64,000 bases of DNA from Rhodoferax sp. (GCA_029865845.1 JARXAM010000027.1:84956-148955), one strand, 5' to 3'. Shown: positions 18,854 through 28,606, counted from the first letter of the stretch. A program made the numbers and translations. Notes: generated by a model not told the origin, from the sequence alone.

Positions 18854-19647
18854 ATGCTGATTTCGGCCCGCGAGTTGAGCAAGACCTACGCCATGGGTGA
18901 CCAGACGGTGCACGCCCTGCGTGGCGTGTCGCTGGACATTGCCCAGGGCGAGATGGTGGCCATCATGGGCACCTCGGGCTCCGGCAAATCGACGCTGATG
19001 AATATTTTGGGCTGCCTGGACCAGCCCAGCAGCGGCAGCTACCGGTTGGCGGGCGAGGCAGTGCAGGGCATGGCCCCCGATGCACTGGCTTCCATCCGCA
19101 ACCGGCGCATAGGCTTTGTGTTTCAGCAGTTCAACCTGCTGGCCCGCACCAGCGCGTTGGAAAACGTGGAGCTGCCCCTGGTGTACGCCGGCATCAAGGC
19201 ACCGCAGCGCCACGCCCGGGCGCTGGAAGCCCTGCACCGCGTGGGCCTGGGCGAGCGCGTCCACCACACCCCGGCCGAGCTGTCGGGCGGTCAGCAGCAG
19301 CGCGTGGCCATTGCGCGTGCGCTGGTCAACCAGCCCCCGCTCTTGCTGGCCGACGAGCCCACCGGTGCGCTGGACTCACAGACCAGCGACGACATCATGC
19401 GGCTGCTGGCCGACCTCAACCACCAGGGCATTACCGTGGTGTTGGTCACCCACGAACCCGATATTGCCGCCTGGGCACGCCGCAAGCTGGTATTCAAAGA
19501 CGGCCGCATGGTGGAAGACACGGTTCAGGCGCAGGCAGAGGGAAGATCAACCGCCGCCGGGCCGCCCCAAAGCGTAATGGCCCCGGTTGCTGGCGACCCC
19601 TTGGGTCGTTGGGGCAGCGACCCGCAAACTAGCGGCGCGTGGGGACT

Positions 19648-19651
<4 letters not shown>
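18854..19651 (+). CDS. MacB-type ABC transporter ATPase subunit
   Basis: Cytoplasmic ATPase that powers the exporter. ATG 18854 follows the adaptor stop by 10 bp. Walker A GTSGSGKST, Q-loop FVFQQFNLL, signature LSGGQQQRVAIARAL, Walker B LLLADEPTGALD and the switch His in VTHEP are all intact. In E. coli MacB the ATPase and permease are fused. Here they are separate genes overlapping by 4 bp (ATGA). The C-terminal 40 residues after TVQAQ are Pro/Ala/Gly-rich and not conserved. Confidence 0.94.
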
Positions 19652-20883
<1,232 letters not shown>

Positions 20884-20981
20884 ACAGGCACGGGGCCGCA
20901 TCGCCCGACAGGGGGGCCCATGGCTGCTGGGTGTGGCATGGAATTGCATTGCATAGGTATTACGTTAAAGGGAGATGTGTT

Positions 20982-21815
20982 GTGGACAGTGTGTTGTTGA
21001 TCAAGGCCGCCATCATGGGGGTGGTGGAAGGGCTGACCGAGTTTTTGCCGATTTCGAGCACCGGCCATTTGATATTGGCGGGCGCGCTCCTCGGGTTTGA
21101 CGATGAAAAGGCCAAGGTGTTTGACATTGCCATTCAGACCGGTGCCATCCTGGCCGTGATCTTGGTGTACTGGCAAAAAATCCGTGACACGCTGGTGGCG
21201 CTGCCCACCGACAAGGCGGCCCAGCGTTTTGCGCTGAATGTGCTGGTGGGCTTTGTGCCTGCGGTGCTGCTGGGCCTACTGTTTGGCAAGGCCATCAAGG
21301 CCCACTTGTTCACCCCGGAGGTGGTGGCCACCACCTTCATCGTGGGCGGCTTCATCATTTTGTGGGCAGAGCGTCGCCAGAGCACGGGTGGCAATGCGGT
21401 GCGGGTGCACAGCGTGGATGACATGACCGTGCTCGACGCCCTCAAGGTAGGGCTGGTGCAGTGCCTGGCCATGGTGCCGGGCACCAGCCGCAGTGGGGCC
21501 ACCATCATTGGCGGCATGTTGCTGGGCCTGTCGCGCAAGGCGGCCACCGACTTTTCTTTCTTTTTGGCGATTCCCACCCTGATCGGCGCGGGGGCCTACA
21601 GCCTCTACAAAGAGCGCGCGCTGCTGTCCATGGCAGACCTGCCGATGTTTGCGGTGGGGCTGGTGTTTTCGTTCATCAGCGCGTGGCTGTGTGTGCGCTG
21701 GCTGCTGCAGTTCATCTCCACCCACAGCTTTGTGGGCTTTGCGTACTACCGCATCGTGTTTGGTTTGGTCGTCTTGGTCACCGCTTGGACGGGGTGGGTC
21801 GTCTGGGCTGCGTGA
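20982..21815 (+). CDS. uppP: Undecaprenyl-diphosphatase
   Basis: BacA/UppP dephosphorylates undecaprenyl diphosphate to the lipid carrier used for peptidoglycan and surface polysaccharides. The start GTG 20982 is backed by GGGAG eight bases upstream and gives 277 residues. Signature motifs: [20 protein letters not shown] near the N-terminus and [12 protein letters not shown] in the middle. About eight membrane helices are visible. The 3' end overlaps a convergent hydrolase gene by 70 bp. The carrier itself is made by uppS further along this window. Confidence 0.97.
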   Translation: MDSVLLIKAAIMGVVEGLTEFLPISSTGHLILAGALLGFDDEKAKVFDIAIQTGAILAVILVYWQKIRDTLVALPTDKAAQRFALNVLVGFVPAVLLGLLFGKAIKAHLFTPEVVATTFIVGGFIILWAERRQSTGGNAVRVHSVDDMTVLDALKVGLVQCLAMVPGTSRSGATIIGGMLLGLSRKAATDFSFFLAIPTLIGAGAYSLYKERALLSMADLPMFAVGLVFSFISAWLCVRWLLQFISTHSFVGFAYYRIVFGLVVLVTAWTGWVVWAA

Positions 21816-22612
21816 TCCATATTGCGAATGGCGGCCTCCAGCGCGGCGGCCACGACCAAGGGCTTTTCCATGGGGAACAGGTGGCTGCCATCGAGCATCA
21901 TGTGGCGGCCACGGGTCACTTTGTGGGTCAGGTCTAGGCCCGCCTGGCGCAGCTCGCGTGAGCGGGTTCCACCAATAAAGGTGACGGGGCATTGCAGTGC
22001 CGAGGGGGTGAGCACCTGGGCCAAATTGTCGGGCAGGGTGTTGTAGAGCGCGGTTTCGACCTCGCGGTCAAACGCCAACTGGCGATGCCCGTCTGCGTTT
22101 TCGGGAAAGCTGTGCACGTAGTCGTGCAGCACTTGGGGGTCCCACTGGGAAAACGCCTTCTTTTTCTGAAAGTGCTCCAGCGCGGCCTCTGCGCTGGGCC
22201 AGCTGATGCGGCGCTTGCGGCTGATGGTGCCGGGGGAAAACGCCCCCACCAGACGCACCGTTTTCGCCAACCCCACCATGCGGGAGCGCCAGCCTCCAAC
22301 CAGCGGCGAGTCCAGCAACACCACCCCTTTGGCCAGTGCGGGGTTTTGGGCGGCGGCCATCACGCTCAAGTACCCGCCTAGCGAATGGCCCACCAACCAC
22401 ACGGGCTCGCCCGCCGCGTCCACGGCGGTACGCGTGAAATGCACGAGTTGCTGCACGATGTGTGGCCAGTTGTCGCTGACGGGGTACAGGGGGTCGTGGC
22501 CTACCTTGTCAATGGCAAGCACCTGAAAGCCGCGCGCACGCAAGTTGTCAAACAACACCCGGTAGGTCGTGGCGGGGAATCCATTGGCGTGGGAGAAAAC
22601 GATGGTGGACAT
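21746..22612 (-). CDS. Alpha/beta hydrolase
   Basis: Serine hydrolase of 288 residues. It opens with [19 protein letters not shown] (oxyanion HxNG), has the nucleophile in GHSLGGY, and a candidate catalytic His in [13 protein letters not shown]. No signal peptide, so cytoplasmic. The C-terminal 25 residues are Thr/Gln-rich and are encoded opposite the end of uppP. It was probably the original gene downstream of sdaA, before the island entered. Substrate unknown. Confidence 0.9.
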   Translation of the reverse strand: MSTIVFSHANGFPATTYRVLFDNLRARGFQVLAIDKVGHDPLYPVSDNWPHIVQQLVHFTRTAVDAAGEPVWLVGHSLGGYLSVMAAAQNPALAKGVVLLDSPLVGGWRSRMVGLAKTVRLVGAFSPGTISRKRRISWPSAEAALEHFQKKKAFSQWDPQVLHDYVHSFPENADGHRQLAFDREVETALYNTLPDNLAQVLTPSALQCPVTFIGGTRSRELRQAGLDLTHKVTRGRHMMLDGSHLFPMEKPLVVAAALEAAIRNMDHAAQTTHPVQAVTKTTKPNTMR

Positions 22613-22665
22613 GCAGCCATCCTAATGCAGCCCGCGTGGGACTGCATAGCCCTGCCCATTAGTGC

Positions 22666-22752
22666 ATCAGCACTCCACGATATTCACCGCCAGTCCGCCA
22701 CGGGCGGTTTCTTTGTATTTGGTTTTCATGTCGGCACCGGTTTCGCGCATGG
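22666..22752 (+). repeat. Direct repeat A: orphan copy of the sdaA 3' end
   Basis: 87 bp identical at 85 positions to 25960-26046. On the minus strand it encodes the last 28 codons of SdaA with its stop, but has no gene in front of it. The two mismatches are both third-position Gly codons (GGC GGA against GGT GGG). It marks the outer boundary of the island. Confidence 0.95.
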
Positions 22753-22802
22753 ATTTTTATCCGATACTTTGTGTCCACCCAGTTGCCAGTGGAACTTTAT
22801 TT

Positions 22803-23798
22803 ATGAATCAGCTTGATGTTCTGTACCAGCTTGAGAGGCTTCTAGCCAGCCCTCAGCCTATGGGGCGTGACGCACTAATGAGCAAGTTGGAGGTATCCAG
22901 GGCGACGCTCAAGCGCTATTTGGAAATCCTGCGCAACAGAATGAATGTACCTATCGAGTACGACAGGTGTACAAATACATATGCCATTCAACGCAACGTC
23001 GGCGCGAGCGGCTTCGCATTGGATCGCCAAGAGCTTCCCGGCGTCTGGTTCAGCCAACAGGAACTGATTGCTCTTTTGACCATGTCAAAGTTGATTGGCG
23101 AACTCGACGCCACGGGAATGCTTCACCGCCAACTGCGACCAATTTTGGAGCGGCTGGACAAAATGTTGGGCTGCACACCAATGCAATCCCAAGAGTTCCA
23201 GCGCCGCGTTCGCATTCTTGGGGTCGCTCGTCGAGAGGTTTCAAATCAGTTTTTTGAACGGGTTGGCCTCGGACTTACCCAACGCAATCAACTGCATGTC
23301 AGATATTTCACGCGCAGTCGGGGAGTAGAAACCAGTCGCATTCTTTCACCGCAGCGACTTGTCCATCATCGACACACGTGGTTCTTGGATGCTTGGTGCC
23401 ACGCGTCATGTTCGCTAAAGCGCTTTGCTTTGGATGCATTTCGCGAGGTGCAAGTCTTGAAAGATGCAGCCCACAATGTTCCCGTTAGCGAGGTGGAAAA
23501 AGCATTTGATGTTGGCTACGGTATCTACCATGGAGACAGAATTCGGTGGGCTACATTGGTGTTTACTGCACGTGCATCTGCCTGGGTCGCTTTGGAACAG
23601 TGGCATCCTGATCAAAAAGCGCGGCGACTGGCCTCTGGCTCGTTGGAGTTGAAGGTTCCTTATACCAACGATGAAGAGTTGCTGATGGATATACAGCGTC
23701 ACGGCGCTGATGTAAAGGTCAAGGCACCTGCCGCGCTCAGGAACAAATTACTGAACGGGTTGAAGCAGGCAGTGACGCAATACGAGAACGGCGAATGA
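22803..23798 (+). CDS. WYL-domain transcriptional regulator
   Basis: 331 residues from ATG 22803; the upstream part of the ORF track entry is just the reversed sdaA repeat. An N-terminal winged helix (MGRDALMSKLEVSRATLKRYLEIL) is followed by a WYL domain with ISR-SRILSPQRLVHH and HTWFLDAWC, and a C-terminal WCX-type extension (LASGSLELKVPYTNDEELLMDI). WYL regulators of this layout (BrxR, CapW) repress phage-defence loci and respond to a ligand such as single-stranded DNA or a nucleotide, as known from the family. It stands first in the island and in the same direction as the effector-like genes, so it probably controls them. Confidence 0.9.
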   Translation: MNQLDVLYQLERLLASPQPMGRDALMSKLEVSRATLKRYLEILRNRMNVPIEYDRCTNTYAIQRNVGASGFALDRQELPGVWFSQQELIALLTMSKLIGELDATGMLHRQLRPILERLDKMLGCTPMQSQEFQRRVRILGVARREVSNQFFERVGLGLTQRNQLHVRYFTRSRGVETSRILSPQRLVHHRHTWFLDAWCHASCSLKRFALDAFREVQVLKDAAHNVPVSEVEKAFDVGYGIYHGDRIRWATLVFTARASAWVALEQWHPDQKARRLASGSLELKVPYTNDEELLMDIQRHGADVKVKAPAALRNKLLNGLKQAVTQYENGE

Positions 23799-23805
23799 CT
23801 TCCGC

Positions 23806-23824
23806 AGGCTCATTTGGTGAGCCT
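23806..23824. promoter_or_regulatory. Inverted repeat AGGCTCA-TTTGG-TGAGCCT
   Basis: A perfect 7-bp inverted repeat with a 5-base spacer, just after the WYL stop and about 50 bp before the next start codon. It could be the operator bound by the WYL dimer, or an RNA hairpin. There is no T-run, so a terminator is unlikely. Confidence 0.4.
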
Positions 23825-23874
23825 CTGTTCAACCATACTAGCGGACGGTGATTTGGACAGACTAAGGAGTATTT

Positions 23875-24264
23875 ATGCTGCGACAGGATTGGGGATTCGA
23901 CTACACGGCTGCAAACTTGGCGGAAGCCGCCGCGCAAAAGAAGGCGTTTCATCAAGAACGCTTTGATTGGTGGAAGAATAAGCGCGACGAGGTAATGAAC
24001 ACCATTCGAACTGAGGGACTGGAGATCGATGAAAAGATTGCCCTTGAGTACAGGAGTCCAAAGTCCCGTGATTGGGATCGAAGTTCGCAAGTGATGGTGC
24101 GTAACGATCTGCAAAAGGATCTCAATGAATGTGTAGAAAAACTCAGTCATCACACCTCATTTATCCAACAATATGTTGGTTGGCAACAGGTGCTAGCGGC
24201 GAATCCCGAGTCTCGGGTTAAGTTGGATATTGATGATTGGTTGTTCTTCTTCAGTCGCAATTAA
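23875..24264 (+). CDS. Unrecognised 129-aa island protein
   Basis: I do not recognise this protein. It has an excellent Shine-Dalgarno (AAGGAG, five bases before ATG), so it is surely translated. It is soluble, helical and highly charged, rich in Asp/Arg/Lys/Trp, with no signal peptide, membrane segment, Cys pair or nucleotide-binding motif. The conserved-looking stretches are RFDWWKNKRDEVMNTI, RSSQVMVRNDLQKDLN and the acidic end LDIDDWLFFFSRN. It lies between the WYL regulator and the UDG-like gene, 36 bp before the latter. It could be an adaptor, antitoxin or sensor in the cassette. Confidence 0.75.
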   Translation: MLRQDWGFDYTAANLAEAAAQKKAFHQERFDWWKNKRDEVMNTIRTEGLEIDEKIALEYRSPKSRDWDRSSQVMVRNDLQKDLNECVEKLSHHTSFIQQYVGWQQVLAANPESRVKLDIDDWLFFFSRN

Positions 24265-24300
24265 AAGCCTTTGTTTATATCTGGAAATTGAGGGGTTGGT

Positions 24301-24969
24301 GTGGATAAGTTATCAATGCTTCATATGTTGGGGAAAAAGAGGAGAGTGTCTGCATTAGGAGATTATAGAAATATTGGGTTTTATCATGACGGCGCATATG
24401 ATTGTGATTGGGTGTCTCCATACACAAAATCAGCTTGCAATATAAATGCAGACGTCATGGTCGTACTTCAGGATTGGGCTTCGGACTCAGACTTAAGCAA
24501 AACACTGGATCCTGATGTCGTGGAATATGGACTGACGCCTAATGCACCTACAAATACAAATTTAAAAAACTTGCTTTGGACGCATTTAAAGCTAGAGCTT
24601 AAGGATGTTTTTGTGACCAATATGTTTCCTTTCGTCAAGCTCGGGGCAATGAGTGATTCAATTCCAATAGGGGCTATGTTGCGTGCCGCGCGCGATTATT
24701 GTCAGCCACAAATTGATATCGTAAGGCCCGCGCTTGTGATTTGCACCGGTATTGCGGTGTTCAATGTTCTTCGTAGGATCCATAAGTTTCCTAGAGTGAA
24801 GAATGCGGACGAAGGCATCAAGAGTCCATTTGTTGTGGGCGCGACAACATATTATTGTCAGTCGCACCCCGGTATGCTTGGCAAAAACAACAGGCAGCGT
24901 CATGGCAGGCGTGACCAAGTTGCTAAAGATTGGGAAACAATGGCGAAGGTATTGAAAGGCCAATCGTGA
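24301..24969 (+). CDS. Uracil-DNA glycosylase superfamily-like protein
   Basis: 222 residues from GTG 24301, preceded by GAGGGG. The fold signals are those of the UDG superfamily: an early strand and loop VMVVLQDWASD in the motif I position (GQDPY or GEAPG in true enzymes), PTNTNLKNLL, the strand DVFVTNMFPFVK, VRPALVICTGIAVFNVL, and a late CQSHPG in the motif II position (HPS). The catalytic loops are divergent, so base removal is unproven. The gene is AT-rich against its neighbours. Its TGA overlaps the GTG of the sirtuin gene, so the two are translationally coupled. A nucleic-acid base-sensing or excision role is an inference. Confidence 0.7.
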   Translation: MDKLSMLHMLGKKRRVSALGDYRNIGFYHDGAYDCDWVSPYTKSACNINADVMVVLQDWASDSDLSKTLDPDVVEYGLTPNAPTNTNLKNLLWTHLKLELKDVFVTNMFPFVKLGAMSDSIPIGAMLRAARDYCQPQIDIVRPALVICTGIAVFNVLRRIHKFPRVKNADEGIKSPFVVGATTYYCQSHPGMLGKNNRQRHGRRDQVAKDWETMAKVLKGQS

Positions 24970-25802
24970 CTTTGAAGCAAGCCGCAGAAATTGTCTCTTC
25001 TGCCGATGCGCTTTTCATCTGCGCTGGTGCGGGGATGGGGGTTGATTCTGGACTTCCAGACTTCCGAGGCAATGAGGGATTTTGGAAGGCATATCCAGCA
25101 TTAAAGAGTGTAAACCTGCGTTTTGCGGAAGTTGCGAGCCCTTTCACTTTTGCGGAAGATCCAGTGTTGGCTTGGGGCTTTTATGGACACAGGTTGCAGC
25201 TATACAGGAATACCCAACCGCATCAAGGGTTTGCAATACTAAAGAAGTGGGCAAAAGCGAAGTCACTTGAATGGCGTGTATTCACCAGCAATGTGGACGG
25301 GCAATTTCAAAAAGCAGGGTTTGACGAGTCAAATATTTACGAGTGCCATGGTTCCATACACCATCTTCAGTGTATGGATGGATGTTCAAACCATATTTGG
25401 GATGCGGAATCGTTTAAGCCCATAGTGAATGAATCTACTTGTCGGCTGATTTCCGCATTGCCTAAGTGTCCGCAATGTGACGGTTTGGCCCGACCCAACG
25501 TCATGATGTTTGGTGACGGTGGTTGGCAAAGTCACCGTAGCCAATCTCAAGAAGATCGCTTGGAAAACTGGCTTTCCAGATTGGCCGACCAAAGCGCGCG
25601 TTTGGCGGTGGTTGAAGTTGGCGCGGGAACATCCATTCCATCTGTCCGTACATTTAGTCATTCGTTGATTCGTCGCTATGGCGCGCGCCTTGTACGAATA
25701 AATTTGCGTGAGCCTCAGGTTCCCAATCTTGATCATGTCGGCTTGGAGATGGCCGCATTGAGTGCATTGAAAGAAATAGATTCCTACATAAATAGGTTCT
25801 AG
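24966..25802 (+). CDS. Sir2 family NAD-dependent deacetylase-like protein
   Basis: 278 residues from GTG 24966, which overlaps the stop of the UDG-like gene (GTGA) and has AAAGG in front. The NAD-binding and catalytic motifs are intact: GAGMGVDSGLPDFRG (about 21-35), TSNVDGQF (about 107), the catalytic His in ECHGS (about 128), and RPNVMMFGD. A zinc tetrad is present (Cys 136, 140, 168, 171). This makes it a true sirtuin in form: NAD-dependent deacylation or ADP-ribosylation of protein. It differs from the zinc-free SIR2 NADases of Thoeris or DSR systems. The FWKAYP and LAWGFYGHRL segments place it in a bacterial subfamily found near accessory genes. Target unknown. Confidence 0.92.
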   Translation: MTLKQAAEIVSSADALFICAGAGMGVDSGLPDFRGNEGFWKAYPALKSVNLRFAEVASPFTFAEDPVLAWGFYGHRLQLYRNTQPHQGFAILKKWAKAKSLEWRVFTSNVDGQFQKAGFDESNIYECHGSIHHLQCMDGCSNHIWDAESFKPIVNESTCRLISALPKCPQCDGLARPNVMMFGDGGWQSHRSQSQEDRLENWLSRLADQSARLAVVEVGAGTSIPSVRTFSHSLIRRYGARLVRINLREPQVPNLDHVGLEMAALSALKEIDSYINRF

Positions 25803-25803
25803 T

Positions 25804-25941
25804 ATGTCAATTGCACGATTGTTTACGCTTCCACCAGCAGTGCTTTTGCATATCAATTTGCACGGGTTGGGTGTACTCATTGGATTGTTTTTGTGCTACC
25901 GAGCATACCGACGCAAATCCTTAACGAGTACCAAAAAGTGA
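25804..25941 (+). CDS. 45-aa single-pass membrane peptide at the end of the island operon
   Basis: Too short for the ORF track. ATG 25804 starts one base after the sirtuin TAG, so it should be read by coupled translation. The peptide begins MSIARLFTLPPAVLLH, has one hydrophobic span (HGLGVLIGLFLCYRAY) and ends in a basic tail (RRKSLTSTKK). It stops 18 bp before the right repeat, entirely inside the island. Such peptides can act as membrane-depolarising effectors or as anchors for a partner. No family recognised. It might also be a chance ORF, but the one-base spacing and amphipathic layout argue for a gene. Confidence 0.55.
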   Translation: MSIARLFTLPPAVLLHINLHGLGVLIGLFLCYRAYRRKSLTSTKK

Positions 25942-25959
25942 CTTTGAAACCAGGCGCAG

Positions 25960-26046
25960 ATCAGCACTCCACGATATTCACCGCCAGCCCACCACGGGCG
26001 GTTTCTTTGTATTTGGTTTTCATGTCGGCACCGGTTTCGCGCATGG
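25960..26046 (+). repeat. Direct repeat B: 3' end of the intact sdaA
   Basis: The right boundary of the island. It contains the final 28 codons and stop (TGA on the minus strand at 25961-25963) of the functional sdaA gene. See repeat A for the comparison. Confidence 0.95.
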
Positions 26047-27349
26047 TCTTGATGACCTTGTCCAGGCTCACCATGTGGCTGCCGTCGCCACGCAGGGCCA
26101 TGCGGGCGGCGTTGATGGCTTTGACCGACGCAATGGCGTTGCGCTCTATGCAGGGTATTTGCACCAGCCCACCCACCGGGTCGCAGGTCAGGCCCAGGTG
26201 GTGTTCCATGCCGATCTCTGCGGCGTTTTCCACCTGCTCGGGGGTGCCGCCCATCACCGCGCACAGGCCAGCGGCTGCCATGCTGCACGCTACGCCCACC
26301 TCGCCTTGGCAGCCCACCTCGGCACCGCTGATGGAGGCGTTTTCTTTGTAGAGGATGCCGATGGCGGCTGCGGTGAGCAAAAAGTCCGTCACGCCTGCGT
26401 CACTGGCCCCAGGCAAGAAGCGGCTGTAGTAGTGCAGCACAGCGGGGATGATGCCGGCCGCGCCGTTGGTCGGTGCGGTGACCACGCGTCCGCCTGCGGC
26501 GTTTTCTTCGTTCACGGCCAGGGCATAGAGGTTGACCCAGTCCATCACCTGCAAAGGGTCTTTGAGCGCGGCTTCGGGGTTGCGGGTGAGCGCGGCATAC
26601 AGGCTGGGCGCACGGCGCTTGACTTTGAAGCCGCCGGGCAAAATGCCCTCGGTACGGCAGCCGCGCTGCACACAGTCTTGCATGACATGCCAGATGCGCA
26701 AAAGGCCGGTGTCGATGTCGGCATCGCTGCGCCAGTGCTGCTCGTTACGCCGCATCACCTGGGCGATGCTTAGGCCTTCGCGGTGGGCGACTTGCAGCAA
26801 GGCATCGCCGCTGGTGAAGGGCAAGGGCAGCACGGTGGCATCTGGGGCAATGACCTTTTGGCGGCTTCCATCGGCGGCCACGTGGTCGCTCACGATAAAG
26901 CCGCCCCCCACCGAGTAATACACGCGGTTGGACAGCTCTTGCCCTGCGGCGTCCAGTGCGACCAGGCGCATGCCGTTGGCATGAAACGGCAGCGGCGCTC
27001 GCATGAACAGCAGGTCTTCCTTTTCGTTGTACGCAATGGCGTGTGCCCCTGCCAGCACGATGCGTTGCGTGCTGCGGATAGCTGCCAACGTGGGGGCGAT
27101 GTGGTCGACCTCGACGGTGTCTGGCTCCAAGCCCGAAAGCCCCAACAGCACTGCCACATCGCTGGCGTGGCCCTTGCCTGTGGCCCCCAAAGATCCATGC
27201 AGCCAGCAGCGCACCGTGGCAGTGTGGGATAGCAATTTGTCGGCTTCCAGCCGTGCCACAAAGAGCCGTGCGGCGCGCATGGGGCCCACGGTGTGCGAGC
27301 TGCTGGGGCCGATGCCGATTTTGAAGAGGTCAAAGACAGAAATGGCCAT
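25961..27349 (-). CDS. sdaA: L-serine ammonia-lyase, single-chain type
   Basis: Iron-sulfur enzyme that deaminates L-serine to pyruvate and ammonia. Fused beta and alpha domains, 462 residues: [16 protein letters not shown] at the N-terminus, [19 protein letters not shown] and [23 protein letters not shown] with the cluster cysteines. The C-terminal end ([10 protein letters not shown]) includes the tail cysteine that enters the active site in this family. The last 28 codons are the repeat brought by the island, so the enzyme is intact but with an imported tail. It is the last gene of the gcvT-gcvH-gcvP-chaA-sdaA run, joining glycine cleavage to serine breakdown. Confidence 0.97.
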   Translation of the reverse strand: MAISVFDLFKIGIGPSSSHTVGPMRAARLFVARLEADKLLSHTATVRCWLHGSLGATGKGHASDVAVLLGLSGLEPDTVEVDHIAPTLAAIRSTQRIVLAGAHAIAYNEKEDLLFMRAPLPFHANGMRLVALDAAGQELSNRVYYSVGGGFIVSDHVAADGSRQKVIAPDATVLPLPFTSGDALLQVAHREGLSIAQVMRRNEQHWRSDADIDTGLLRIWHVMQDCVQRGCRTEGILPGGFKVKRRAPSLYAALTRNPEAALKDPLQVMDWVNLYALAVNEENAAGGRVVTAPTNGAAGIIPAVLHYYSRFLPGASDAGVTDFLLTAAAIGILYKENASISGAEVGCQGEVGVACSMAAAGLCAVMGGTPEQVENAAEIGMEHHLGLTCDPVGGLVQIPCIERNAIASVKAINAARMALRGDGSHMVSLDKVIKTMRETGADMKTKYKETARGGLAVNIVEC

Positions 27350-27471
27350 GGTGAGCGGTCCCGGCGGTTAGGGGCAAAAAGTGTACGTCAGCATGACGCG
27401 GGTGTGCGTGGGGCGGTGTCGCACAGGTGCGCTGCAGGCAGCTCTAGGGTGGCGCGGCCTGTGCCCCCGGT

Positions 27472-28554
27472 TCACGGCACCACGGTTGTAAACAAGTAGG
27501 TGGCTAGCAGCACGAGGTGCACCGTGCCTTGCAGCACCGTGGTGCGCCCGGTGCTCAGGGACAAGCTGGTGACAAACAGCGAGAGCAGCAGCAAGACGGT
27601 GGACTTCAAGTCCAGGCCCAGGGTGAGCGTCCAGCCCGTGCCTAGCGACACGACAGCCACAGCGGGAATGGTCAGCCCGATACTGGCCAATGCCGAGCCC
27701 AATGCCAGGTTCAGGCTGGTTTGCAGGCGGTTGGCTTGTGCCGCACGCACGGCGGCCATGCCTTCGGGCAAAAGCACGACGGCCGCAATGATGATGCCCA
27801 CCACGGCCTTGGGGGCCCCCGCGTTGGCTACCAGTGTTTCAATGGTGGGCGCCAATGCTTTGGCGAGGAGCACGACGGCGCCCAGCGCCAAACACATCAA
27901 ACAGGCGCTTAGTGCTGCGACCCGCCGCCCCGGCGGGCGCGCGTGCGTCTGCTCGTCGGCGTGTGCGGGCAAAAAGTAATCGCGGTGGCGCACGGTTTGC
28001 ACCAGCACGAAGGTGCCGTAAAGCACCAGGGACACCAGCGCTACAAATGCGAGCTGGCTGGCGCTGTACACGGGCCCGGGAATGCTGGTGGTGTAGTTGG
28101 GCAGCACGAGGGTGAGCACTGCGATTGCGGCCAGGGTCGTGAGCGATGCGCTTACGCCTAACTGGCCAAACGTCTGCTCCCGGTGCTTGCTGCCGCCTGC
28201 GAGCAGGCACACACCGACGATGCCGTTGAGGATGAGCATCACCGCCGCGAACACCGTATCGCGGGCCAGTGCCGTGGTGGCAGGCCCGCCTGCCAGCATC
28301 AAGGACACGATGAGCGCCACTTCAATGACTGTGATGGCAACGGCCAACACCAGCGTGCCATACGGTTCGCCGACTTGGTGGGCGACTACCTCGGCGTGAT
28401 GCACCGCCGCCAGTACAGCCCCTACCAATCCGATGGCCAGCAGACATAGCCACGCCGTACCGGCCCCATTCGTCCATTGGCCCACGAGCAGGACCCACCC
28501 CAGCAGCGGCCAGGCGATGGACCACCGTGGCAACGAGGCAAAGGGTGTGCGCAT
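27472..28554 (-). CDS. chaA: Calcium/sodium:proton antiporter ChaA-like
   Basis: Inner-membrane cation:proton exchanger of the CaCA family. ATG 28554 gives 360 residues with about eleven membrane helices. The two alpha repeats carry the signature acids: GTLVLAVAITVIEVALIVS and GIIIAAVVLLPEGMAAVRAA. In E. coli ChaA moves Na, K or Ca outward against protons. It lies 52 bp after gcvP and 122 bp before sdaA on the same strand, so it may be transcribed with them. A link between cation exchange and glycine metabolism is not obvious. Confidence 0.9.
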   Translation of the reverse strand: MRTPFASLPRWSIAWPLLGWVLLVGQWTNGAGTAWLCLLAIGLVGAVLAAVHHAEVVAHQVGEPYGTLVLAVAITVIEVALIVSLMLAGGPATTALARDTVFAAVMLILNGIVGVCLLAGGSKHREQTFGQLGVSASLTTLAAIAVLTLVLPNYTTSIPGPVYSASQLAFVALVSLVLYGTFVLVQTVRHRDYFLPAHADEQTHARPPGRRVAALSACLMCLALGAVVLLAKALAPTIETLVANAGAPKAVVGIIIAAVVLLPEGMAAVRAAQANRLQTSLNLALGSALASIGLTIPAVAVVSLGTGWTLTLGLDLKSTVLLLLSLFVTSLSLSTGRTTVLQGTVHLVLLATYLFTTVVP

Positions 28555-28606
28555 GCGGGGCTTTCGTTCGGGGGGGTGGATGGCAGTGTATCGAGGTCGT
28601 GCGGCT

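Larger units (their letters stand above)
22666..26046 (+). mobile_element. Small genomic island at the 3' end of sdaA, bounded by 87-bp direct repeats
   Basis: About 3.2 kb of unique DNA carrying five + strand genes is flanked by two copies of the sdaA tail. The incoming copy at the right restores the SdaA reading frame exactly, while the displaced copy lies at the left. Base composition inside is lower in GC than the neighbours. No integrase, transposase or tRNA is present, so integration either used a recombinase supplied elsewhere or homologous recombination with donor DNA carrying its own sdaA end. Confidence 0.85.

Noticed and set aside
22662-22802. Extended N-terminus of the WYL ORF (and of 25893-26351)
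   Set aside because: These residues are the sdaA tail read on the wrong strand; the same peptide appears at both repeats for that reason.
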